The notes beneath the pieces are model-generated. The model was not told where the DNA came from, made no database searches, and saw nothing but the letters and a program-made list of their open reading frames with translations. DNA of 64,000 nt. Origin: Prionace glauca (lineage: Eukaryota > Chordata > Chondrichthyes > Carcharhiniformes > Carcharhinidae). The stretch is taken from contig CM075760.1 in NCBI GenBank assembly GCA_037974335.1, forward strand, positions 28,534,402-28,598,401, written 5' to 3'. A program made the translations under genes and the position numbers. Below are positions 21,458 to 32,580 of this stretch, piece after piece. The stretch's first letter is position 1. Each line of letters opens with the position of its first letter.

Positions 21458-21912
21458 ATGTTCCAAATTCTGTTTTTTGCACTGATCACAGGTCAGTGAT
21501 GTTGATACAGATTGAAAAGTATATTGCAAACCTTGTGTAATTTCCCTTTCCCAACTCTGTGTGACTATTGTCTTCCTCTGACTCTTAACTCACTACGCGT
21601 CAGCTGTTTCTTTTCAGAGATGAGGAATGGAGACTCAATGTCTCACTCAGGATCAGAGGGTGAAAATTCAGCAATACCCTGCAGTTACTCTGTGCCGAGT
21701 TCAGCTGTACAACACGGCCCGTTCTGGGATCGCCAGTATCCGCATCAAGCTTCTCAACATCTGCTCAAAGCCGATAGTTACAGGTTTACCGATACGGATC
21801 CCGGCTTTGGACACTTCAGCGGGAATCTCAACCAGAGACAAAGCTCTTTTCACTTGTCCATGAAAGATTTGAAGATGATAAACAGCACCGTGTATGACTG
21901 TGCACTGAGACC
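21458..21912 (+). CDS. T-cell receptor V segment 4 (duplicate copy 1), divergent
   Basis: Leader exon 21458-21491 (MFQILFFALIT, donor G|GTCAG), 126-bp intron, V exon 21618-21912 (acceptor TTTCAG|AG), phase 1. The frame is open, with the first Cys in AIPCSYS, Trp in GPFWDRQYPHQASQHLL and the second Cys in NSTVYDCALRP. Several near-invariant positions are changed: WYRQ is WDRQ, YPGQAP is YPHQAS, and DSAVYYC is NSTVYDC. The RSS is present with a weaker nonamer. Because the copy at 52.2-52.7 kb keeps the same unusual residues and an open frame, it is either a specialised V or a recently silenced one. I cannot decide from sequence alone. Confidence 0.7.
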
Positions 21913-21951
21913 CACAATGAATGAGGCTCCCATGGGCCCCATGCAAAAACT
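21913..21951 (+). promoter_or_regulatory. RSS of V segment 4
   Basis: Heptamer CACAATG, 23-bp spacer, nonamer GCAAAAACT, which has two changes from ACAAAAACC. A CTCF-like site (minus strand cgtccagcagagggctg) lies at 22035-22051. Confidence 0.75.
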
Positions 21952-22349
21952 GCCGCAGTTCCATAATCGAGGCTTCGGGATCAGGAAAAATGAGTCGGAT
22001 ATATGAAAATGTACAGAACATGAAGGAGACAACACAGCCCTCTGCTGGACGATACACTCCCGCTGAATTCAGCCATTATCAATGATGTGAAATGTCACAT
22101 TTGCCGTCGTATTATTCCAGGATCAAACCCAATCCTTCCCCAATCCCATCCGCACAAATCTGCAGATTACCCCGGGTGACTAACTTCCTTAATCTGTACT
22201 TAGAAAAATCTTAGCTGCCTATCTGTGAGCCAACGCACTTTAAAAGTGATCTATTATCAAATGCAGCTTCAGGATTGTCCCATTTTAAAGTCCGTGGAGT
22301 AGAAATAATGACTGATTGAAATCAGGGTGTTACTATTTGAAAATGATAT

Positions 22350-22618
22350 TCTTGCTATGGAGGGGTTAGAGAAGATTTACGATGTTGATTCCTGGGATGG
22401 CAGGTCTGTCATATGAGGACAGAATAAATCCATTAGGATTATGTTCACTGAAGTTTCAAAGAGTGAGAGGGGATCTCACAGAAACTTATCAAATTCTGAC
22501 AGGGTTAGACAGGGTACATTTCGAAGAATGTTCCCAATGGTAGGGGAGTCCAGAACCAGAGGTCATCTTTTGAAGATAAGGGGTAAACTGAGGTGAAGGT
22601 ACATTTCTTCACACAGAA
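22350..22618 (+). mobile_element. CR1 LINE fragment
   Basis: The plus strand carries CR1 C-terminal code (about GMAGLSYEDRINPLGLCSLKFQ..RGDLTETYQ in broken frame), ending abruptly at about 22618 against the zinc-finger fragment. Confidence 0.7.
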
Positions 22619-23037
22619 CTTTTGCAGCACTTCCCATAGTCCATGCGTTTAAAAGGTGTCTCTGCAGTGTGAACTAGTTGGTATCTGAACAGATGTGATG
22701 AATTAGTGAATCCTTTCCCACATTCAGTGCAAATGAATGGCCTCTCCCCACTGTGAACAAGCTGGTGTCTCAGCAGTTTGGTTGAATTCGTGAAGCTCTT
22801 CCCAAACTCAGTGCAGGTAAATGGCCTCTCCCCAGTGTGAACGAGCTGGTGTCTCAGCAGTTTGGTTGAATTTGCAAAGCTCTTCCCACATTTGGTGCAG
22901 GTTAATGGCCTCTCCCCATTGTGAATGCATCGATGAGTTTGCAGCATAACTGAGTAACTGAATCTCTTTCCACGCTGCTTACATTTCCACAGTTTCTCCT
23001 TGGTGTGGGTGTCCTTGTGTCTCTCCAAGTTCTGCAA
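22619..23037 (-). pseudogene. C2H2 zinc-finger gene fragment (duplicate copy 1)
   Basis: The minus-strand frame holds about five finger units joined by HTGERPF-type linkers. Only CTKCGKSFANSTKLLRHQLVH is complete. Others have lost a metal ligand: C-to-R in CKQRGKRF, C-to-F in CTEFGKSF, H-to-Y in HLFRYQLVH. The last unit is only FKRMDYGKCCKSSV. There is no start exon. It is a relic related to the gene at 59.2 kb and is wedged between two CR1 pieces. The duplicate at 53.75 kb has one finger more. Confidence 0.75.
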
Positions 23038-23074
23038 TCAGATGAAACCTCATCCACACACACTAATCCCATTT

Positions 23075-23707
23075 TTTGAGTAATTGGTTAATAATCTTGA
23101 ATGCTATGGTGTTTCACATGCTTTTCTAAATGCTTCTTATATAATGTGAGGATTCCTGCCTCTTTCAAGACAGTGAGTTCCAGATTCCCACCACCCTCTG
23201 AGTGAAAGTTGTTTCTTTCATTCCACTCTAAATCTCCTACCCCTTCACTTAAATCTATCCCCCTGGTTATTGACCCTTCTACTAAGGGAAAAGTTCCTTC
23301 CAATTCACCTGATCTATGTTCCTGATAATCTTGTACACCTCAGTCAGGACACCTCTCAGCCTTCTCTGCTCCAAGGAAAGCAACCCCCGCCTAACCAGCC
23401 TCTCTTCATAGTTGAAATGGTCCAGCCCAGGCAACATCCTGGTGAATCTCGTCTGCACTCTCTCTGGTGCAATCACATCCTTCCTATAGTGTTCAAAACA
23501 GAACAGCGCACAGGACCTGAGTTGTGGCCTAACAAGTGTTTTAAACAGAGCTATCATAACCACATTATCTCCCTATCCTACTGGCTTCAGTGATAATTGG
23601 GAATGCTCCACAATATCCCTCTGGTCTCTGTATTCCCTAGCCTTGTCCTCCTTCCAAAATTCATCACTTCATACTTTTCAGGGTTAAATTCCATTTGCCA
23701 CTGTTCC
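23075..23707 (-). mobile_element. CR1 LINE fragment, minus strand
   Basis: The minus-strand frame 23282-23563 reads LVRPQLRSCALF, ERVQTRFTRMLPGLDHFNYEERLVRRGLLSLEQRRLRGVLTEVYKI (in part), a CR1 C-terminus. The fragment continues to the right edge of the duplicated block. Confidence 0.8.
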
Positions 23708-23724
23708 ACTGATTCAGGGACTAT

Positions 23725-24095
23725 TTCTTCGGGTGGATGTAGCTGTCACTCGGGGGCATAGCTATAAGGTTCATATAGGAGGGATGTCCGAGGTATGTTC
23801 TTTACTCAGAAAGTGGTTGGGGTGTGGAATGGACTCACTGCTGTGATGGTGGTTTCGAACACTTTAGGAACTTTCAAGCGATTATTGAATAGGCACATGG
23901 AGCACATCAGAATGATAGGGAGTGGGATAGCTTGAACTTGATCTTGATCTTGGTTTCGGACAAAGCTCAGCACAACATCGTGTGACGAATGACCTGCAGT
24001 GTGTTGGACTGTTCTATGTTCGATGTTTTTTGGGAGTCAGGAGGGGAGTTACTCCTGCAGGATTCCCAGCCTCTGCCCTGCTCTTTTAGCCGCTG
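23725..24095 (+). mobile_element. CR1 3' end joined to a second LINE scrap
   Basis: Positions 23760-24030 resemble a CR1 3' untranslated region (gtatgttctttactcagaaa, 'ctgttctatgttcgatg'). 24032-24095 (gggagtcaggaggggagtta) matches part of the inverted LINE at 46.3-47.1 kb. Confidence 0.65.
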
Positions 24096-24305
24096 AACAA
24101 ACTGATAACAAGTGTGCTGAGTCAGAATAGGTTTATCTTCTTTCCTGTTCAGTTTGTCATGAATTTCCAGCACTTTTATCTTTTCTTGAATATATTTTGA
24201 GGCCCAAGTAAGAGCCAGTGTCATATGATTGTAAGGTACTATATTCAGGTAATATTCAATAGTGGATTCACTGGCGGGAGGGGTGCGGTTTCCAGTCATG
24301 CTGTT
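24096..24305. other. Unannotated spacer
   Basis: Nothing recognisable. Confidence 0.4.
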
Positions 24306-24400
24306 GACGCTGGATTGATAACGCAGAGAAGCAAATGACGCTTTGGGGACCAGGGTTCGAATTCCAACACAGCAGGTTAACTCAATTCAAGGCAAAGCAG
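24306..24400 (+). mobile_element. tRNA-derived SINE head (second SINE family)
   Basis: Contains a B-box-like 'cagggttcgaattcc' preceded by an A-box-like region. It matches the head of the SINE whose body is seen at 36372-36655. Confidence 0.5.
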
Positions 24401-24527
24401 AATGACTGTGAGTGAGAATAGAAAATTTCAATTATGTAACATTTCCTCACTAAATCGAACATGTTTCTGCCAATTTTGAAGCTTCGGACGAATCTGTAAA
24501 TATTGCTGCAGGCGTTTACTTTTCTGT

Positions 24528-24600
24528 GGGCCAGTGGCGCAATGGATAACGCGTCTGACTACGGATCAGAAGATTCCAGGTTCGACTCCTGGCTGGCTCG
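24528..24600 (+). tRNA. tRNA-Arg(ACG)
   Basis: The 73-nt sequence from GGGCCAGTGGCGCAATGG to GGCTGGCTCG is, from memory, indistinguishable from vertebrate tRNA-Arg(ACG). All stems pair, the anticodon loop is CTACGGA and the B box is GGTTCGACTCC. A T-rich run soon after 24600 could serve as Pol III terminator. Predicted functional. Confidence 0.97.
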
Positions 24601-25100
24601 TTTTATCATTTTAACATTAGTTCCAAAACTCCATATTTGTTTTGATGAAAAATATATTTTCACGAATTCCAGACCAATTCAGGGAAATGTTGACCAAATG
24701 CAGTCACTTTCTATGAAGATATTTATCTTAGCTACTTAAATTGCAAAAACAATATTGACTAAAAAAAAGAAAAATTAAGTTGTTTTGAAAAAAAAAGTTT
24801 CTTTTTTAGATGACAAATTCTCATTAAAGTGTTTTGGAAAAATATGCCAGCAAGTTTAAGCTACCTTTTAAAAAGTTGCAAATTTCTCGAAAAAAATCGT
24901 GGAAACATTCCATTTTTCAGAATGGTGAAAATAGTTTCTAAAAAAAAGTTGATGAAATCTGTTGAGGCATTTCTTTTAACATGTTTAGTTTTAAGAAGCA
25001 AAATGCACAGAATTTTTTTAAAGTTGACAAATTTCAGGTAAAACAGATGGAGGAATTTCTTTGGAGTAAGTTTTATCTTGAAAAGTTCAAATTAGCCAGA
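24601..25100. repeat. AT-rich tract with recurring A- and T-runs
   Basis: Poly-A and poly-T runs of 6-9 recur, and the phrase 'gacaaatt' or 'gcaaattt' followed by 'ctc' or 'cag' reappears at about 24812, 24877 and 25025, suggesting an old imperfect repetition. No coding signal. Confidence 0.45.
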
Positions 25101-25320
25101 AGTTTCTGGTTTGTGATGTTGGGATTATTATCCATTGGAGCGCAGGAGATTGAGGAGTGATTTAATCGAGGTGAACTTGATTAGGGTAAGTTTGGGGGGG
25201 GGGCGGCAATTTATAAGATTTGGGGCAATACGGGGGCATCACACATGCACACACACCAACACACTCTCTCTCTGTCTCTCTCTATCTCTCACACACACAC
25301 ACAGACACTTGCTCAATAAT
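25101..25320. repeat. CR1 scrap and CT/CA microsatellite
   Basis: 25130-25165 is a short CR1 piece (gagcgcaggagattgaggag). 25250-25312 holds compound CA/CT simple repeats. Confidence 0.7.
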
Positions 25321-25566
25321 TGCCAGGCTCCAGTCAAATTGTTATTGTGTGACACCAAACGCTTCTTTTCTTTCCCAACAGAGGAGTTAAAGAGCAGCAA
25401 AAACACGAGAACCACTGACATTGTAGGCATCTGGCACCAGAGGATTATCATACTGTGCATTGTCAGACCAATTGAACTGGCTGACAAATTGTCCTCTCGA
25501 TCGGTGCATTGTAATACATTTGAGTAAAACACTCTTCAACAAATCAACCTTCTGTGTATGAAAACA

Positions 25567-25638
25567 AGGTTCCGCCGAGATTTGAGCTCGGATCGCTGGA
25601 TTCAAAGTTCAGAGTGCTCACCATTACACCACGGAACC
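25567..25638 (-). tRNA. tRNA-Gln(TTG)
   Basis: The minus strand begins GGTTCCGTGGTGTAATGG. The acceptor stem GGTTCCG/CGGAACC is perfect, the anticodon is TTG in loop CTTTGAA and the B box is AGCTCAAATCT. One A-C mismatch (position 30-40) in the anticodon stem is the only clear flaw. Probably functional. Confidence 0.9.
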
Positions 25639-25799
25639 CCCGACACTCACAAGCAGCCTGAAAATCCTCGTTCAATATTCCTGCCACTTTGAATAGCAGA
25701 GAGAAATGTAAGTCCCGTTGAACAATCCCGTCAATGGCCAACACCAATTCATACTTACATTGCCCTTACTGGTTCCTCCTGTAAAAATGCTGGAAAATC

Positions 25800-27579
25800 T
25801 CAACATCTTTAATGAGTACTGTTACAGACAGTAGAGGGAAGTTGTGTGTGGAACCGGAGGAGATTGGAGAGGCGTTGAACCAATATTTCTCTTCGGTGTT
25901 CACGCAAGGGGACAGGAATGTAGCTGAGGAGGACACTGGGGTGCAGGGGTGTGAAATAGATAGTATTGCAGTTGATACGGGGGATGTGCTGGATATTTTA
26001 GAGGGTTTGAAAATAGATAAGTCCCCTGGTCCAGATGGGATTTACCCTAGGATTCTTTGGGAGGCAAGAGGGGTGATTGCGGAGCCTCTGGCTCTGATCT
26101 TCAGGTCGTCGTTAGTCTCTGGTATAGTACCAGAAGATTGGAGGACAGCAAATGTTGTCCCATTGTTTAAGAAGGGGAGAAGGGACTTCCCTGGGAATTA
26201 TAGACCGGTGAGTCTTACTTCTGTGGTGGGTAAGGTTTTGGAAAGGATTATTAGAGACAGGATTTATAGTTATTTGGAAAGTAATGAGTTGATTAGAGAT
26301 AGTCAGCATGGTTTTGTAGCGGGTAGGTCATGCCTTACTAACCTTATCGAGTTCTTTGAGAAAGTGACCAAAGAGGTGGATAGGGGTAAGGCAGTTGATG
26401 TGGTGTATATGGATTTTAGCAAGGCGTTTGATAAGGTTCACCATGGTAGGCTTCTGCAGAAAATGCAGATGTATGGGATTGGGGGTGATCTAGGTAATTG
26501 GATCAGGAATTGGCTAGCAGATAGGAGACAGAGAGTGGTGGTTGATGGGAAATATTCGTCATGGAGTTCGGTTACAAGTGGTGTGCCTCAGGGATCTGTT
26601 TTGGGGCCACTGCTGTTTGTAATTTTTATTAATGATCTGGATGAGGGTATAGTTGGGTGGATTAGTAAGTTTGCTGATGACACCAAAGTCAGAGGTGTGG
26701 TAGATTGTGAGGAAGGGTGTCATAGTTTGCAGGATGACTTAGAAAGGTTGCAGAGCTGGGCTGAGAGGTGGCGAATGGAGTTTAATGTGGAGAAGTGTGA
26801 AGTAATTCATTTCGGTAGGAATAACAGATGTGTTGAGTATAGGGCTAACGGGAGGACTTTGAATAGTGTGGAGGAGCAGAGGGATCTAGGTGTATGTGTA
26901 CATAGATCCCTGAAAGTTTGGAATCAAGTAGATAAAGTTGTTAAGAAGGCATACGGAGTTTTGGCGTTTATTGGTAGGGGGATTGAATTTAGGAGTCGTA
27001 GCGTCATGATGCAACTGTACACATCTCTGGTGCGGCCGCACTTGGAGTTTTGTGTGCAGTTCTGGTCCCCACATTACAAGAAGGATGTAGAGGCTTTGGA
27101 GAGGGTGCAGAGGAGGTTTACCAGGATGTTGCCTGGTATGGAGGGGAGATCCTATGAGGAGAGATTGAGAGATTTGGGGTTGTTTTCGCTGGAAAGAAGG
27201 CGGCTAAGAGGGGATCTCATTGAAACATATAAGATGATTAGAGGTTTAGACAGGGTAGATAGTGATAGCCTTTTTCCTAGGATGGAGAAAGCTAACACGA
27301 GGGGGCACGATTTTAAATTAAGGGGGGGTGGTTATAGGACAGATGTCAGGGGTAGGTTCTTTACCCAGAGGGTGGTGAGGGACTGGAATGCCCTGCCAGC
27401 TGCAGTTGTAAATGCACCTAGTTTGGGGGCGTTTAAAAGATCTGTGGATAGGTTTATGGATGAAAAGGGATTGGTTTAGGCTAGTGGGTCATTGTTTTGT
27501 AACTGGTCGGCGCAACATCGTGGGCCGAAGGGCCTGTTCTGCGCTGTAATGTTCTATGTTCTATGTTCTATGTTCTATG
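25800..27579 (+). mobile_element. CR1 LINE (family B) with intact 3' reading frame, 5'-truncated
   Basis: An uninterrupted frame at 25812-27479 (555 codons) covers the reverse transcriptase and C-terminal CR1 region but lacks the endonuclease. Motifs: SPGPDGIYPR (71-80), DFSKAFD (201-207), SGVPQGSVLGPLLF (256-269), catalytic FADD (287-290), then ALVRPH-equivalent SLVRPHLEF and RRFTRMLPG. The 3' end carries 'gggccgaagggcctg' and four 7-bp TTCTATG repeats, the CR1-type tail. Absence of stops suggests a fairly recent insertion. It lies between two tRNA genes. No target-site duplication was obvious. Confidence 0.93.
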
Positions 27580-27599
27580 AAACAATAAATAGTATTAAA

Positions 27600-27835
27600 A
27601 TAACTGAAACATTATTTCCCCTGATCCGGGAATCTGAAACACGGGGACACAATCTCAGGATAAGGTGCTGATGATTTGGGACAGCAATGAGGAGAAATTG
27701 CTTCACTCAAAGGCTCGCGAATCTTCGGAACTCTCTGCTCCAGAGGGTCCTGATGTTCCATCATTGAACACATTTCAGTTTGGGTTAGACAGATTTATGA
27801 TCTATCCAGGAATGAATGGAAACAGGGATATGGAA
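27600..27835 (+). mobile_element. CR1 LINE fragment
   Basis: Plus-strand remnant with 'cacggggacacaatctcagg' and 'agaaattgcttcactcaaag', i.e. the TRGHSL/RNFFTQR region of CR1. It follows immediately after the CR1 at 25.8-27.6 kb. Confidence 0.65.
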
Positions 27836-28087
27836 TTGGAACAAATACTCAGCCACAAGTTCATGATTCGATTGTATTCCTTTAAGTTTAATAGTATAAT
27901 GGAAGCATGTATATAATGTTATACGTAATATGTTTGAAGTCGGTTGTCATTAAATACTTTTGGTAACACCAGATAATTGTCCAGCCGGTAACAATTGAGA
28001 GTTTTTTTTTCATTCGCACCCACGGACTCTTTGCAAATAGGTAAGTGTTTGCCTGTGAATGCTGATAGTGAGAAAATAGTAAAATCC

Positions 28088-28161
28088 CGTCCCTGGATGG
28101 TCTCGAACCACCAAACTTACGGTTAACAGCCGAACGCGCTGACCCATTGCGCCACAGAGAC
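28088..28161 (-). tRNA. tRNA-Asn(GTT)
   Basis: Minus strand, 74 nt: GTCTCTGTGGCGCAATGG, anticodon GTT in loop CTGTTAA, acceptor GTCTCTG/CAGGGAC fully paired with one G-U, T-stem paired with one G-U. Predicted functional. Confidence 0.93.
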
Positions 28162-29102
28162 AGAGACAACAGCAGCTCAATATATTCTAAACTAATGTGT
28201 CACTGACCACAATTCTATTTCTGCAAAACCTATTCCAGAACTGCAACATGACCGCACTGTTTACAATTCTATACAAGTCTCTTTAGTTCCGTTGATCCCG
28301 CAGCACTGCTGTAGTATGTTGGTTATTCCCTTTCTCCTATGGACGGGCAGGTAAAATTAATCCGTGTCTCTTATCACAGGGAGGAATTCAACGGGAGGGA
28401 AGGGAATCGACCACCAGGAGCCCAGCGATCCAATACTTTCCACTCAAACATCAATAACATCATTCACAACTGCACCTCCTTCCGAATATTGTGATCCATT
28501 TCCCTCAGGATTTGTTCCAAGGTTCGATATTTTCCTTGTTTTCTTCTAATTTTGATATAAGATTCGCTTCAATATACAACACAAATGGAATTACAAACCT
28601 GAGGGAGAACAGTGGGAAAGAAGTCACTGGATAACACAAATCCCATGGTGCTCATTTCCAGATTCCCAACACTCAGCTTTTCAATCAATGCAGGAAGTTA
28701 TCACTGAAAAGGTTTGGAAAGTTGGTGTGAATTGTGTTTGTGAATCACTCGGGTGTTGTGTAAATGCTACTCGAAGGCTCAGTGAGCGGAATATAATCTG
28801 TCTGCGTTTTGCTGAGCTTGTGTTCGGTGTATGGGGAGGTTTGAACGGGGTTGGATCTTGTGTCCCAGTGATGGGCAGTAACCCGCTGACTGAAGCTGCA
28901 GTCGCCGCTTTCTGCTGGCGATTGGAGACTGCGGGATATAATCCTGCTGCTTCTCCCTGTCTCACTCACTGTGGAGCCGGGGAAAAGAGAATCATTGATG
29001 GGTTTGTTCCCCGGTCGGAAATGTGGCCTCGAATAACGGTTACGAGCGAAGGTAACAGTGCTGTAGCCTTTAACAATTTGACAAAAATAAGCAAAGCTGA
29101 GT
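28162..29102. other. Unannotated spacer
   Basis: No feature supported. The open frames at 28688-29125 and its antisense have no family signature. Confidence 0.45.
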
Positions 29103-29197
29103 GCTCCAGTGGCGCAATCGGTTAGCGCGCGGTACTTATACAGCAGTGCAGTCAGCGGGCTATGCCGAGGTTGTGAGTTCGAGCCTCACCTGGAGCA
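29103..29197 (+). tRNA. tRNA-Ile(TAT) with intron
   Basis: Starts GCTCCAGTGGCGCAATCGG and ends CACCTGGAGCA, with a perfect acceptor stem. The anticodon TAT (29137-29139) is followed, after one A, by a 21-nt intron at 29141-29161, the standard canonical intron site. Vertebrate tRNA-Ile(TAT) genes are known to carry an intron at this position. Predicted functional. Confidence 0.96.
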
Positions 29198-29229
29198 CCA
29201 GTTTTAGGTGAGACGATCGTGGAATAATC

Positions 29230-30530
29230 TGGGACCACCAGAACGCTGGTGGAATTTGAATACAACAAACAAGATTGGAATAGAAATCTACTCCATCTCG
29301 CTCACCGCCGCAACAGGTCCACAGCAGACACCATCTCCCTGGCCCTGTACTCAACGCTGGAACACCTCGATAACAAATACACCGATGTCAGGCTACTATT
29401 TATTGAATGCAGCTCAGTCTTATTCAGACGAAACTCGTCTCCAAACTCCATGGCCTGGTCTCAGCTCCTCCCTCTACAACCGGATCCTGAACTTCCTAAC
29501 CCACAGCACAAATCAGTAAGGACAGACAACAGCACCTCCTCCACCATCATCCTCAACAGCGGTGTCCCACAAGGTTGTGTACTCACCCACCACCGCCCCC
29601 TCCCCCCATACAATCCTGATATACCTATGACGATGTGGTCAAATTTCCCTCCAATTCGATTTTCAGTTTTGCTGACGACACCACCGTATTGAGTCTTATC
29701 TCAAACAATGACGAGACAGAATACAGGAATGAGATAGAGAATCTGGTGGAATTGGTGCGGCGACAATAATCTCTCCCTCAATGTCAACAAAACGAATTAA
29801 ATTGTCATCGACTTTAGGAAGCTTGAGGAGAAATTGCGCCTGTCTACATCAACCAGGACGAAGTAGGAAGGGTCTAGAGCTTCACGTTTTTAGGTGACCA
29901 GATCACCAACAACCTGTCCTGGTCCCCCTCGATGCTGACACTATAGTTAAGGAAGCCCACTAACGCCCACAAACGCCTTTACTTTCTCAGAAGTCGAAGG
30001 ACGTTTGGCATGTCAGCTACAACTCTCACCAACCTTTACAAAGCACCATGGAAAGCATCCTCTCTGGTTGTATCACAGCTTGGTTTGGCTCCTGCTCTGC
30101 CAAGGAACGTAAGAAAGTACAAAAAGTCGTGAATGTAGCACAGTCCATCATGCAAACCAGCCTCGCATTCCTTGGCTCTGTCTACATTGCCTCGGCAAAG
30201 CAGCCAGAATAATTGAGGATCCCACGCACCCCGGATATTCTCTCTTCCACTTTCTACCGTCAGGAAAAATACAAATGTTTGAGTTCATGTACCAACCGCT
30301 TCAGGAGCAGCTGCTCCCCTGCTGCCATCAGACTTTTAAATGGAACGACCTCGCACAAAGTTGATCTTTCTCGATACCTCAGCTATGAAAGTTCCACCAC
30401 ATTCTGCTCTCGCTCCTGTCCTTCTCCATGTACTTACGCTTTCTCTGTATAGCGCGCAACAACAATACTTTTCAGTTTATGTTAATACATTTGACAACAA
30501 GAAAGCAAATCAGATCAAACCTATCCGAGG
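29230..30530 (+). mobile_element. L2/Rex1-like LINE, decayed
   Basis: Frame pieces include HRRNRSTADTISLALYSTLEHLDNK, RTDNSTSSTIILNSGVPQGCVL and, in another frame, the region of FADDT. The 3' end has 'ttgcctcggcaaagcagcca' and ends near 'cttttcagtttatgttaata'. The reading frame is broken several times. 29230-29295 is a scrap of the SINE seen at 36.4 kb (gctggtggaatttgaataca). Confidence 0.85.
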
Positions 30531-32329
30531 TGCTGCTTCACTGGATGAGAAACTAAACCACCATCTAGATGGTGCTCTCTGATTCAAAGTTAAAATATCC
30601 CACAGCCACATTTTCAAGAATGAAAAATGATAATTCTCCCTCACGTTTCTGGACCAATATGTATAAGTCACTTATCACAATTTAAACACGTGTGCGTTTT
30701 ATATCTTTACCTCAAAGCCTCTCTGTCTTGCTCTGCACAAAATTGGTGTTGGGCAGGAGATTTATTGGAATGATATTTTTGATCATGAACCTCTCCAACT
30801 AATGGTCAGTTCACACAGGGTGAAACTAATAGCAATTCCCCCTCACTCTGGGCCACTGGTGGAGGAGATGCCACAAATATCCCCAAAACAAACCATTTAA
30901 AACATATTTTTTCCGAGTGTGGGCTTCGATGTCGAATCAAGCATTTATTGCACTTTGCTAGTTTCCTTTGCCATAGCGGTGGTAGTGTTGGAAAGGCCCT
31001 ATTCCAGTCAGGGTGATAGTCAGAAAATCTAACTGTGAATTGAAACGGGAATGTCACTGTCTCGTGAGGAAAATAATGCAATATCACCATCTGCTGGCGG
31101 CTTTCACTTACTGCAGGCGCCGGCCTTTGTGAGTCACAGAGAGGTTCAGTCACTCGATAGCTGGACCTGGGACCCGGTTGCTGAAGTGTGAATATTGAAT
31201 ATCGTTGTCAGAGATGAAAGTTTGCAGCAGGAGGTCGGGTGGCCATTTGCCCTTTTGTTACCATCCGCTCTATGCGAACATTGTTTGCCATTGCCCATGG
31301 GAGTTATTGCCTGGAGATTGCATTTAGGGATTAATGTACACAACTGATGTAGTTATCAGATGTTAATTCAATCCAAACGTATAGTAGATAAACGTTGCTG
31401 CACTTTGATGCACTAAGGTCTTTGGAGCTTAAGTTGTGAATGATACGTGGACGATACAATACTAATAGGCAAACAAACTGACAGATTAATATTTTTCAAT
31501 TTTTTGATTGAAGTTGGCGTCAGTTTGTGTTGGTCCGTGCAAAATAAATGGTTTGGGAAAAGCATTTTGCCAGCGCGACCAAAGAAGTTACAGGATTCAC
31601 ATCGATACATCACATCGATGCATAATTATGTCATCAGATAATTATTATTATTTTTCCGAGTAACACACACTTCAGGTTAGATGACTATAAAGAAGGAAGA
31701 AATGCTTTCCTTGTTCTGCATCTTGATAGCTCATTCTGTTTATCCGATGTGCACGGCATTAAGAATGAATAAAACGAATTCAAATCAACAGGAAACTGCA
31801 GATTGCAACTGTTACTGCGCCGCATGCAGAGGGAATTGATTTTGCCCTGATTCCCACTAAATTAAGCATTTTGCCTAACCGTTATAATTTTAAACTTACC
31901 TGTAAAATACAGAAATATGTTCGCTACTATTAACAGAATTCTTCCTGTGAGGATTTTTTTTTCATAAGATTCCGAGACAAGTTAGATTTTCTAAACTCCG
32001 CATTTTCAAGGCACTTCGAAAAGAGCGTCAGAACGAACAACTGACAGAGACAGAAACAAGAAAAGGGAGGCAGAAACCCTGAAAATGTCAGAAAGACAAG
32101 GAGAAGCAATGAGACTAGATAATTCTCTCTGAATCCCACTTATTGGTGCCCCACTTCGATCAGCACTCACAAAACAGCCAGATGTACTCCTGAAAAACAA
32201 CCTCAGTTTCTGAGTAAGTGAAGCCACATTCTGATCTGGGTTACACGTTATATCAGATTAGAAGAATCAAAAAATCGAGAATAACCTGTATTTTTCTGTC
32301 GAACTCTAAAGAGATTACTGTGTGTCCCC
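30531..32329. other. Unannotated spacer
   Basis: No gene supported. One CTCF-like site (minus strand agccgccagcagatggtg) lies at 31086-31103. Confidence 0.45.
31086..31103 (-). promoter_or_regulatory. CTCF-like motif
   Basis: Minus-strand agccgccagcagatggtg matches the CTCF core CCAGCAGATGG. There is no V in the immediate neighbourhood. Confidence 0.4.
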
Positions 32330-32490
32330 CTTGTTCCTTACTGCTAATAAAGGACTTGCTGTCTGGCGAGACACCCGACGAAGGGGAAAAGCCCCGAAAA
32401 CCAGTGACGTTTGCTACCAGATAAACCTGTTGGACTTTAACCTGGTGTTGTGAGACTTCTTATTGTGTTTACCCCAGTCCAACGCCGGCA
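32330..32490 (+). repeat. Dispersed repeat of unknown class
   Basis: Carries 'accagataaacctgttgga' and 'ctggtgttgtgagacttctt'. The same unit recurs at 39060-39165 (accaaataaatctattgga, 'ggtgttataagacttc'). It is not attributed to a transposon class. Confidence 0.7.
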
Positions 32491-32580
32491 TCTCCACATC
32501 GAGTCTCTATTCAGTCGATGTGTTATCCAGGAATTGTGTTTAATTTCTGGCTTTTGGAATACTCTGCATTTGTGTTATAG

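Larger units (their letters stand above)
18396..23707 (+). repeat. Direct segmental duplication, copy 1
   Basis: This 5.3-kb block is repeated at 49411-54896 in the same orientation with only scattered differences. It holds one minus-strand V, one plus-strand V, LINE remnants and a zinc-finger fragment. The left edge is near 'tctaatcatatagacac' in copy 2. The right edge is at 'ccactgttcc', after which the copies diverge completely. Confidence 0.92.

Noticed and set aside
20991-21540. Open frames of 138 and 170 residues on opposite strands, present in both duplicates
   Set aside because: They overlap a decayed CR1 and the V segment 4 leader region. Conservation reflects the recent block duplication.
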